From assembly GCF_013019105.1 (NCBI RefSeq), contig NZ_BLTE01000006.1, positions 141,796 through 205,795 of the forward strand: DNA of 64,000 nt, given 5' to 3'. The DNA comes from Fundidesulfovibrio magnetotacticus. GTDB taxonomy: Bacteria; Desulfobacterota; Desulfovibrionia; Desulfovibrionales; Desulfovibrionaceae. A model generated the notes under the pieces. That model was not told where the DNA came from, made no database searches, and saw only the letters and a program-made list of their open reading frames with translations. Below are positions 57,405 to 64,000 of this stretch, piece after piece. Within the stretch, counting starts at the first letter, position 1; every line of letters starts with the position of its first letter. The translations under genes and the position numbers were made by a program.

Positions 57405-58622
57405 TCAATCCGGGATTGGTTCCGCCTGATTGAGTTTCACCCAGAAGATCGTACCATCGGATTCTTCAGAAGAGAAACCGACTTCTCCTCCAAGGTATTT
57501 CTCTGTGAGGAGCTTGATTGAGTAGGTCCCCAAACCTCGATCATGTCCCTTGGTTGAGAATGATCTTTTGAAAATCTGGAGTTTGACCGATTCAGGCATA
57601 ACCGTTCTGTTCTTGACCCAGAAAACAGCCTTACCGTCTTCTTTCCTCAACCCCAGAGTGACGGTTCCCCCTCTAGGCGTGGCCTCAAGGGCGTTCATGA
57701 GCATGTTGACTATCACTCTGCGAAGAAGTGCTAAATCTGTATGCACCGCTACATTTACACTGCTATTGTCAACGCAAATCTGCTTACCAATCGTCTTAGG
57801 ATGAGAGTGAAACTCCAAAGAAATCGATTTTACAATCTCCAATCCCTGCAACGTTATCGCAGTGACAGTAAACTCGTTGCGCTCCATAGACAATAGTTGC
57901 TTTTGCTTTTGAATTTCTTCGATCATTCCAAACAGTGAAGACCTAACAACGCCAATGGTTTCCTTCATCTCTTCAGGAGCTTCGTCAAGAAGCATATCAA
58001 TTAAGCCACTTGAGCCACTTGCTGAATTCAGTATATCATGAAAGAAAATCCGCTCCAGTACACGTCTACGCTTTTCATCTTCGACGTCCATGAGAGTGAC
58101 GACGTAATATGTATCATCACCTGCTTCCCATGGCGAAACAAACACACGTAAATCCTTCGCGCTGGTATCAGTGCCGCTCTTTAGGAGGAGTTGGCAATCG
58201 TGTTCTGCGTTGACATTTCCAAGTATGCTCTCCATGAGCGCACGAACAGCTCCGCACTCACGGCAGTGGGCAGAAGTCCCGCAGCCATTCTCCCCTGTTG
58301 TTGAATAAATACACCCCATGGCCTCACCAGGACGTTTCGCCAGAAAGTTGTCGAGATTATCAACACCAAAAGCTTTTAAAAAGGCTTGGTTGCTGAACAC
58401 AATTTGGCGATGTGAATTCACTACCATTAAGGGCAAAGGAAAAAAGTCGAAGTATTTTGAACAGAGATGCTTAGAAAGCTCAGAGTGCTCTTCCTTGACA
58501 GCCTGAATCGTTAATCGCGCTCCAGGGGCGAATTGAGTCCCACTCGTTTCTTTCACTTCAGACCTATCCTTCGTGATCAACACATAAAATGTTTGCCGAA
58601 ATAGCTGGAGGCCACTGCGCAA
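57405..58622 (-). CDS. PAS sensor histidine kinase with a four-Cys cluster
   Basis: A 405-residue soluble kinase. A PAS domain spans about 55-185 and contains Cys104, Cys114, Cys120 and Cys123 (GCIYS, GCGTSAHCRECGA), a pattern that could hold a metal, Fe-S or a redox switch. The H-box is FFHDILNSASG with His195, the FHDILN-type found in many Desulfovibrio and Geobacter kinases, followed by a HATPase (about 275-400, NMLMNALEATPRGG). There is no receiver in the chain; a lone receiver is encoded at 60765. Sits in the accessory region, minus strand, 92 bp after the hemerythrin gene and probably co-transcribed. Confidence 0.88.
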   Translation of the reverse strand: MRSGLQLFRQTFYVLITKDRSEVKETSGTQFAPGARLTIQAVKEEHSELSKHLCSKYFDFFPLPLMVVNSHRQIVFSNQAFLKAFGVDNLDNFLAKRPGEAMGCIYSTTGENGCGTSAHCRECGAVRALMESILGNVNAEHDCQLLLKSGTDTSAKDLRVFVSPWEAGDDTYYVVTLMDVEDEKRRRVLERIFFHDILNSASGSSGLIDMLLDEAPEEMKETIGVVRSSLFGMIEEIQKQKQLLSMERNEFTVTAITLQGLEIVKSISLEFHSHPKTIGKQICVDNSSVNVAVHTDLALLRRVIVNMLMNALEATPRGGTVTLGLRKEDGKAVFWVKNRTVMPESVKLQIFKRSFSTKGHDRGLGTYSIKLLTEKYLGGEVGFSSEESDGTIFWVKLNQAEPIPD

Positions 58623-58714
58623 TTCATTGAGAGGCGCCTCAACCCAGCACGGCCACCCCTCGCGCTTCTTTTATTTCCTGGGGTGCATCTGAACAGTTCA
58701 TCAACCAATCGTCA

Positions 58715-59209
58715 TCAAATAGGCTTAACTCTTTTATTACTCTTGATTAAGTCTACATACAGTGCATCCTTCTTCAATATATGATCAGCCCACCACTGCT
58801 GAGTATACTCAAGCAGCTCCTGCATAAGTCCAAGGTTCAAATCTGATATCGCATCACCAGGAACGAGTTCGTATACTTTCATCTTATCGTTAATGTATTC
58901 AAGAATATATCGTAGAAACTTGTCATGTTCGGAACACTGGTCAGAGAACCCTTGGTACCCATACTTTTGGAGTAGTGTTTCTTCGTCATGGAAGTGTTTT
59001 TGGGAATACCTTCTTACTTCCCATACGATAGAGTATAAATGAGCATTCTTTATTATATCTCGCCCCGCCTCGCCAATGACTCTGGACAACACATCAAGGA
59101 TTTTGAAAAAATGTTTATGCTGCTCATCCATACTTCCAACATCAAGAAGATATTCTGGTTTCCATAGATTTTCTGGAGTATTGAGTGGCATCGAAGCGCT
59201 CCCGTTCAT
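58715..59209 (-). CDS. Hemerythrin-like protein with one substituted ligand
   Basis: A 164-residue four-helix hemerythrin. Visible ligands: His31 (MDEQHKHFF), His72 and Glu76 (KHFHDEE), His95 (EHDKF), His143 and Asp148 (ADHILKKD). Aligned by eye to the full bacteriohemerythrin at 33029, the position of its His77 is Gln91 here (SDQCSEHDKF versus [10 protein letters not shown]). This would alter the di-iron site and perhaps tune O2/NO binding or redox. It is just upstream of the Cys-cluster kinase on the same strand, so a sensor-kinase pair is plausible. Confidence 0.85.
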   Translation of the reverse strand: MNGSASMPLNTPENLWKPEYLLDVGSMDEQHKHFFKILDVLSRVIGEAGRDIIKNAHLYSIVWEVRRYSQKHFHDEETLLQKYGYQGFSDQCSEHDKFLRYILEYINDKMKVYELVPGDAISDLNLGLMQELLEYTQQWWADHILKKDALYVDLIKSNKRVKPI

Positions 59210-59730
59210 CCTGCTGCACAGCCTGGGTCAAATCTATGGCCATTGAAAGATATGAAAACATCTCACACTCCACAGGAAAAGGGCAAGGCAAAGCAGATGG
59301 AATTCCTCAGAAAATGTATGTCCGCGCGATTCCAAGGGAGGTCCGGGGCAGGACCGAGGGGAAGGGGCGGGGTAGCCCCAGGAGACAAACGGGGCAGCCC
59401 AAATTCACAGGCCCCTGTGACTCTCTCCGGCTGATCCCCTTCAGACCCACGTCACGGCTTGGACAGGCTACAGATCATGCAGGCCTGGAGCATTCATCAT
59501 GACAAACGTTGCCGGTTCCGGTGAAATAGACTAAATTTACAACGTGTCCCAAATTCAGAAACGCCATTCAGGGTGACTACACTAGCTCGGTCAATGACAG
59601 TGGAGCGGAGGATGGAAGAGGACGGGGTAGACAATGGGGCAAGGGGTAGCTTGTAACGCCTATCGAAGACGTTGACTCTTCGAGTAGAGGCTCTAAATCA
59701 TTTGATATTTGCCTCTCGAGATGTGATTGT
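59210..59730. other. Gap before the PAS-GGDEF gene
   Basis: A 521-bp divergent gap between the hemerythrin and the cyclase. A GC-rich patch at 59330-59480 stands out from the AT-rich surroundings and contains TGTGACTCTCTCCGGCTG (59416-59433), repeated with one change at 63434-63451. No convincing gene. Confidence 0.4.
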
Positions 59731-60660
59731 ATGAACTTCAAAGAGCATATTGAACAAGGTGCAGACAGCGAATACCTAGCAAGGTTATTCGACATTGAGC
59801 GTTACGCCTGGATGACTCTGTGCTATGATATGGCGATGGTTATCGGGATTGACGGCTCAATCTTAACCACAAACAGCATCTGGGAACGTTCAACAGGCCA
59901 CTCCCAAAAAGATTTGAATAGCAAGCACCTCCTCGAGTTTATGGACTACGAGGACCGCGAACTTGTCTTGGCTAGGTTTCAACGCCTAATTACTAGCGCC
60001 AAAGGAGCAACTACCTTTGCCTTTCGTTTTCGATGCTCTGACGATCGCTACAAGCGACTAAATTGGAATATATACTATTCGCCGGAACTCGAAATAATTT
60101 ACTGCGTCGTAAAAGACATAAGTGACGTCAAAGACTTTAGCCACGCCGCATACCATGACACCTTAACAGGACTTTCAAACCGACTCTTCCTCCTCGACAA
60201 TTTGCCAAAACTTATTGAAGACGCAGGACGACAAGATCAGCCACTTGCCCTTTTCCTTATTGACTTGGATGGATTTAAGTCCGTCAATGACAGCATGGGA
60301 CATCAAGCAGGAGATTACTTATTGCAAATAGCTTCAGAACGTCTTCGACTTATTGTCAGCGATCAAGATTATTGTGTCCGACTTGGAGGCGATGAGTTCA
60401 TACTTTTAGAGAAAAATTGTGGAACTAACGGTGCTGAACGTTTGGCTAAAATGATTATCACATCGATAAATAAACCAGTCCTGATTGATGAATCAGACGT
60501 ACAAGTTGGCGCTTCAATCGGCATTGCTATAGCTCCACATGACGCCAATGCCCCAAGGGAACTAATGCGACTAGCCGACACCGCCATGTACGAAGCCAAA
60601 CGTGGCGGCAAAAATCGCTGTGTATTTGCTAACGAACTTCCCTCTCCAGGACGAGGATAA
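59731..60660 (+). CDS. PAS-GGDEF diguanylate cyclase
   Basis: A 309-residue soluble protein: PAS (about residues 25-145, MVIGIDGSILTTNSIWERST) and GGDEF (about 150-305). The active loop is RLGGDEFIL at 217-225, catalytically competent. The I-site position reads SDQD where RxxD is expected, so product inhibition is probably absent, unlike the cyclase at 46349. It makes c-di-GMP. Plus strand, in the accessory region, 104 bp upstream of the receiver gene, so the two may share a transcript. Confidence 0.9.
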   Translation: MNFKEHIEQGADSEYLARLFDIERYAWMTLCYDMAMVIGIDGSILTTNSIWERSTGHSQKDLNSKHLLEFMDYEDRELVLARFQRLITSAKGATTFAFRFRCSDDRYKRLNWNIYYSPELEIIYCVVKDISDVKDFSHAAYHDTLTGLSNRLFLLDNLPKLIEDAGRQDQPLALFLIDLDGFKSVNDSMGHQAGDYLLQIASERLRLIVSDQDYCVRLGGDEFILLEKNCGTNGAERLAKMIITSINKPVLIDESDVQVGASIGIAIAPHDANAPRELMRLADTAMYEAKRGGKNRCVFANELPSPGRG

Positions 60661-60764
60661 CAGCGTATACGGGTGTTGCCGAGGTAATACCTAAGCGGAA
60701 GGCCCCCTTTGAAGAAAATCAAGTAAACAATAGCCAATGCGCTACCTGCAACCGGAGGACATAA

Positions 60765-61163
60765 ATGAAAGCTCTAGTTGTTGAGGACGATTTTGCCAGC
60801 AGAAAGCTTTTACAACGAATACTACAGCCCTACGGTGAGGCGGATGTCGCGGTCAATGGATTGGAAGCTATTGAAGCTTTCTCGAAGGCCTTGGAGGAGG
60901 GCACTCCTTACGACCTTGTCTGTATGGATATAATGATGCCCGAGATGGACGGCCAGATTGCGCTTAAACATATTCGCAGAATCGAAAAGGAAAAATGCAT
61001 TACTTCTATTCAAGAAGCAAAAATTATCATGACTACCGCGCTGGATGATCCAAAAAATGTAATTGAGGCGTACTACAAAGGCGGAGCTACATCATACGTA
61101 GCAAAGCCGATCGACAAATGTGCGTTCATACAGCTCATTAAAGAATTGAAGCTGATCTCTTGA
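60765..61163 (+). CDS. Stand-alone response regulator receiver (CheY-like)
   Basis: A 132-residue single receiver with acidic pocket Glu7-Asp8-Asp9 (VVEDDF), phospho-acceptor Asp55 (LVCMDIMMPEMDG), MTTA and the conserved Lys in YVAKPID. There is no output domain, so it acts by protein contact, as CheY, or as a relay between kinases. It is the only lone receiver in the accessory region and thus a candidate partner of the kinase at 57405, which lacks a receiver. Ends 46 bp from the convergent EAL-HDOD gene. Confidence 0.92.
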   Translation: MKALVVEDDFASRKLLQRILQPYGEADVAVNGLEAIEAFSKALEEGTPYDLVCMDIMMPEMDGQIALKHIRRIEKEKCITSIQEAKIIMTTALDDPKNVIEAYYKGGATSYVAKPIDKCAFIQLIKELKLIS

Positions 61164-61209
61164 TATGTAGCAACTCCCTGGTGCATGCAGTAGATAAAAC
61201 AAAACGTCT

Positions 61210-62508
61210 CTATACATCGCGGAGCAGGCTTTTAGCTATCCGAGATGAGTTCATATACAATTTTGCAGCGAGCAGTCGGTCTATGTCATAACGAGCCATC
61301 ATAGCGACTGACTCATCAACCATGTTTTGATCAACATATTCAAGCATGTTTATGATCCAAGTAAACTCGCCGCCTTCCTCTCTATTCAGGGCGGATTTTA
61401 ATGAATCTGACAGCTTGAGGTCGTCAACAATTATGGACATTTCAACCCCAAATATCGCGTCCGCACAAGAAAGAAGGCCAAGCATAAAAGCCAACTCTCC
61501 GTCGCAGTTTAGCGCCCCAGTGTCTGCCAATAGATTTAAAAAGAGTGCGCGGTGCAAAGCCAAAAACATTACTTCCAGCCCTTTGTCACTGCCGTCTTGC
61601 TCAGATAGAAGTGCAACCGTCACCCACTTTTTAAGTTGATCCAGTCCGACCAGCTGCACGGCTTGCCTTACTGAATCTACAGGATAGCGCAGGCTGAAAG
61701 CAGAGGAATTAACCAACTTCAACAACTTGACAGAAAGTGCAGCGTCCAGCGAAATCGTCTTGGAAAGTTCTTCAATATCTACTGAGTCCGTGGTCCCAGA
61801 AAACATTTTCATGAGTTTCAGTTTTACCTGGGGCAGACTCTTTGCTTTAATCGCCTTCGTTGCATCGTGTTTCGCAAAAAACTGGCCATGAAAACAATCA
61901 AAGCCCGCGTCTAAAGCCGCAGAAAATGTGTGCCAGTCATTGAGACTGCCAGCTATGACCTTAAATCCATGCTTCTTGAGGAGCTTAACAATGTTAAGAT
62001 TTAACCCATGCGCTTCTGACATGTTCACGCTGATAAAATTGCACAAAGGTCCGAAAGCCCCAATGTTAGTGTCGTGCTGACACCCTTTAAGTGCAAATCG
62101 AACCCCTTTTTCTTTTAGGAACTTAACTTTTGCAGAAAACGTGTCATCAGGTTTTGTTTTCGAATGAATGGGCAAGACCAAGAGGTTTAACGGAAGCATG
62201 TCCAGTACGTCATCGGTCAAATGCTCCAAGGGGATATCTACGGAAATAAATTCAAGTCTACCATGCCTTTCGGCAATTGATTTGATCTCATCAACTATAT
62301 TTTTGTTAAAAATACCAGGTGCGTTCTTTGAGTACTCATCTCCGAGGTTACATCCATACAGCTCTCGCCCAATGATGTTCTTGCTGTGGTCAAAAATAGG
62401 CATACTTGAAAAAACTACGCAGCATTCAGCTCGTTCTGAAGGCGATGCCGCAGATTGACTCTCGGCATTTATGAGGCCTCTACCAAGCAAATTTGCAGTT
62501 TCAGCCAT
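61210..62508 (-). CDS. EAL-HDOD protein with degenerate EAL half
   Basis: A 432-residue YuxH-type protein. The first about 210 residues are an EAL fold: FSSMPIFDHSKNIIGRELYG matches the opening of active EAL-HDOD proteins, but later catalytic acidic positions are lost (LVLPIHSK where EIxE is usual, FALKGCQHD where LDDF is usual). The second half is an HDOD domain (SLPQVKLKLMKMFSGTTDSV, LVNSSAFSLRYPVDSVRQAV). So it is unlikely to hydrolyse c-di-GMP, and may bind it or act by contacts. HDOD proteins often control motility and signalling. The BLUF gene lies 273 bp upstream on the same strand. Confidence 0.88.
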   Translation of the reverse strand: MAETANLLGRGLINAESQSAASPSERAECCVVFSSMPIFDHSKNIIGRELYGCNLGDEYSKNAPGIFNKNIVDEIKSIAERHGRLEFISVDIPLEHLTDDVLDMLPLNLLVLPIHSKTKPDDTFSAKVKFLKEKGVRFALKGCQHDTNIGAFGPLCNFISVNMSEAHGLNLNIVKLLKKHGFKVIAGSLNDWHTFSAALDAGFDCFHGQFFAKHDATKAIKAKSLPQVKLKLMKMFSGTTDSVDIEELSKTISLDAALSVKLLKLVNSSAFSLRYPVDSVRQAVQLVGLDQLKKWVTVALLSEQDGSDKGLEVMFLALHRALFLNLLADTGALNCDGELAFMLGLLSCADAIFGVEMSIIVDDLKLSDSLKSALNREEGGEFTWIINMLEYVDQNMVDESVAMMARYDIDRLLAAKLYMNSSRIAKSLLRDV

Positions 62509-62781
62509 TGTCAGTACTCCTGCAGAGGAAATCCAATCTCATAGGTACTCTTTGCCACCCGAGAAGCACATTAGGATCACCCGAACCCGGGTTAACCTGC
62601 GACCCTTCGCATTTCTAGGCTCCCAACTCGCACTCTTCGCAGCAAGTCCCGATTGTGGACCGAAGGCAATAGACACATTTCAATAAGCAAAAATTCTTAT
62701 ATGTGGACGCTTTGCGCTACTGATTCAGAATTGATTATATTCATGGTGACGCAGAAGCACTTGCAAAAAGATGATGAAAAA
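62509..62781. other. Intergenic region between the BLUF and EAL-HDOD genes
   Basis: A 273-bp gap with no gene. CACCCGAACCCGGGTTAACC near 62577-62596 contains an ACCCGGGTT palindrome-like core that might be a regulator site. It is long enough for the EAL-HDOD gene to have its own promoter. Confidence 0.35.
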
Positions 62782-63267
62782 CTACTTTATAAGTCCTCTT
62801 AAAGAGCCTGACCTGAACTCTTTGAACATATTATAAACGGACTGCTTACATTCAGACATCTTGTTTTCAAGCAAATTTCGGTAGAGTAAATTAAAAAATT
62901 CTTCAAGTTGCTCGCAACGGCTATCAACCGCAACGAAGCCCATACTCCACTCTGAAAAACTTCGGCTAAGTATTTTGTCATAGACGAGGAGAGACAAATT
63001 TTTGTGTCTCACATCCTTTGCAATTCTATGATACATATGATCTATACATTCTTTCGGGCCTTCCAGCACCTGAAGAAAGTATCCTGCTCGATACAGTAAC
63101 ATACCAGTAAGTTCAAGCGGTGGATTGTTTTTGCGGCACTGTAAAAGAAGTTGAATTAAGTCATCTTGAGACATCAAATGCGTTGCGTTGCTAGCGTAGA
63201 TTACTTCGTATAGATTTTCTCCTTGCAAGACCGAGCTGTTCGGGTGTTTGTTTTCATTGCTAGCCAT
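62782..63267 (-). CDS. BLUF domain blue-light sensor (stand-alone)
   Basis: A 161-residue protein that is almost only a BLUF domain (about residues 18-112). FAD-site residues are in place: Tyr24 (EVIYAS), Asn47/48 (CRKNNPP), Gln66 (YFLQVLEGP), and Trp107/Met109 (SEWSMGF), and DVRH is the conserved C-terminal block. The Tyr-Gln pair supports the hydrogen-bond switch on blue-light absorption by flavin. No effector domain is attached; short BLUF proteins act by binding partners. Same strand as, and upstream of, the EAL-HDOD gene. An anaerobe with a BLUF sensor would most likely use it for light or redox avoidance; that role is inference. Confidence 0.93.
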   Translation of the reverse strand: MASNENKHPNSSVLQGENLYEVIYASNATHLMSQDDLIQLLLQCRKNNPPLELTGMLLYRAGYFLQVLEGPKECIDHMYHRIAKDVRHKNLSLLVYDKILSRSFSEWSMGFVAVDSRCEQLEEFFNLLYRNLLENKMSECKQSVYNMFKEFRSGSLRGLIK

Positions 63268-64000
63268 TTTAAATTCTCATTTTTATATTTTATAAATCAT
63301 AAGCTTTTTGAACATAGGCTGTAACGACCGGCCCTATACTGACGTTCAAATTTGTTTTAAAGAACTTAAGCGACAGCATTTGAAACCCATTCACTGCATA
63401 TCGTACGGTCGGCAGGGTAAAAAGCACACCCCATGTGACTCTCTTCGGCTGTACCTGCGTCAAACCCTGCGCCGTTGTTCGCTCACTGAGAAAATGATGA
63501 GGATACACTGGCACTGATCCTTCCTTGTCCTCCTTCTATTTCCATCAATGCACCGAAAAAGTCCAAATGTCCAAACCGACGTAGCCGTCCATGACCAGCA
63601 AGTAGCCCAAGCACCCATATCCCATTGATTTTTAATCAAAAGATCGTTTTCCAAGTCGCTCCTGCTCCGCCCCGGCCAGCCCTTCATCACTTCCAGGAGC
63701 ATTTCCGAATACCCAGCGCAGGAGCAGCAAGACCTAATGCCCACCACCGCTTGAAAATCACCCAAGAGCCCCTTAGCCAAGGGCCTCATGCTCCGCTCCG
63801 TCTTCTCCAGGAGAAAACCTGAATACACAGCGAAACGACGCAGCAAAAGACAACCTCTTGAATTTCTTCAAGAGGCATTCTTCTGGGATGCTCAAACAGG
63901 TGTGATTGTGCTTCGCTGGATCAGCTCAGCCTGGGGGTGCCAACAGCTTTTGTTGGCGGATGTTGGCTAAGAACGAAAACGAAGGGGTTACCCAGTTTCC
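63268..64000. other. End of window: no intact gene; decayed sequence and GCCAAC hairpin
   Basis: No intact gene. A 128-codon minus-strand frame (63460-63846) has odd composition and no recognisable fold. Two imperfect copies of a ~45-bp unit (near 63697 and 63811: CCAGGAG, GAATAC.CAGCG, GCAGCAA.AGAC) hint at decay. At 63939-63957 GCCAACA-gcttt-TGTTGGC forms a hairpin, with another GTTGGC at 63962; together these echo the repeats next to the att site. Confidence 0.4.

Noticed and set aside
59185..59502. Small plus-strand frame in the gap before the PAS-GGDEF gene
   Set aside because: Peptide is charged and repetitive without a fold; begins within the opposite-strand hemerythrin 5' end. The short repeat it shares with 63.43 kb is kept only as a note.
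63460..63846. 128-codon minus-strand frame at the right end as a gene
   Set aside because: Trp/Arg/Cys-rich peptide with internal duplication but no recognisable fold; more likely decayed DNA.

Overview
The window is high-GC, gene-dense chromosomal DNA from about 1 to 55.4 kb, followed by a clearly AT-richer accessory stretch from about 55.5 kb to the end. The gene content points to a motile, anaerobic deltaproteobacterium of the Desulfovibrionales, probably Desulfovibrio or Fundidesulfovibrio-like. This rests on a fliLMNOPQ cluster, several chemoreceptors, two bacteriohemerythrins, many PAS-kinases, an Aap-type amino acid transporter and the palindromic intergenic repeats typical of that group. 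It is an inference from content; no rRNA is present.

Core part (1-55.4 kb). A polyprenyl-phosphate glycosyltransferase (cut by the left edge) diverges from a GT39-type membrane glycosyltransferase. A four-gene polar amino acid ABC transporter follows (minus strand, 4.6-7.7 kb), then a pair of overlapping genes of unknown function (MshEN-like and TPR proteins). A MacA/MacB-type export operon (HlyD adaptor, ATPase, two FtsX permeases) occupies 9.6-13.8 kb. A LexA-like S24 repressor and three small phage-like genes come next (14-16.9 kb). The flagellar run yggS-fliL-fliM-fliN-fliO-fliP-fliQ reads leftward (17.1-21.4 kb). After it come a QueG-like iron-sulfur protein, a NapH-like iron-sulfur membrane protein divergent from a Crp/Fnr regulator, fliJ with a MotE-like gene, a dual-kinase hybrid sensor, truA overlapping a FliD-like gene, aroC, a bacteriohemerythrin next to an MCP-PilZ fusion, a GntR regulator divergent from an aapJQMP transporter with a glycerophosphodiester phosphodiesterase, ribF, tRNA-Leu(CAG), a DUF1254 protein with an outer-membrane barrel, a diguanylate cyclase, a large hybrid histidine kinase, an MCP and cheW.

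Accessory part (55.4-64 kb). It is bordered on the left by an N-terminally truncated IS3-type transposase and by what looks like the 3' end of a tmRNA (or tRNA) gene with its own terminator, read on the minus strand. Immediately inside lie six GCCAAC hexamers in 188 bp; three more lie at 63.94-63.97 kb. This looks like an att site of an integrated island. The cargo is a GIY-YIG-like protein followed by a dense signalling set: a histidine kinase with a Cys cluster, a hemerythrin with one substituted iron ligand, a PAS-GGDEF cyclase, a stand-alone receiver, an EAL-HDOD protein with a degenerate EAL half, and a stand-alone BLUF blue-light receptor.

Taken together, the window is rich in motility and c-di-GMP control. 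The most notable proposal is that the island carries a mobile light/oxygen-responsive c-di-GMP cassette. The individual domains are readable in the sequence; their working together is inference from proximity.
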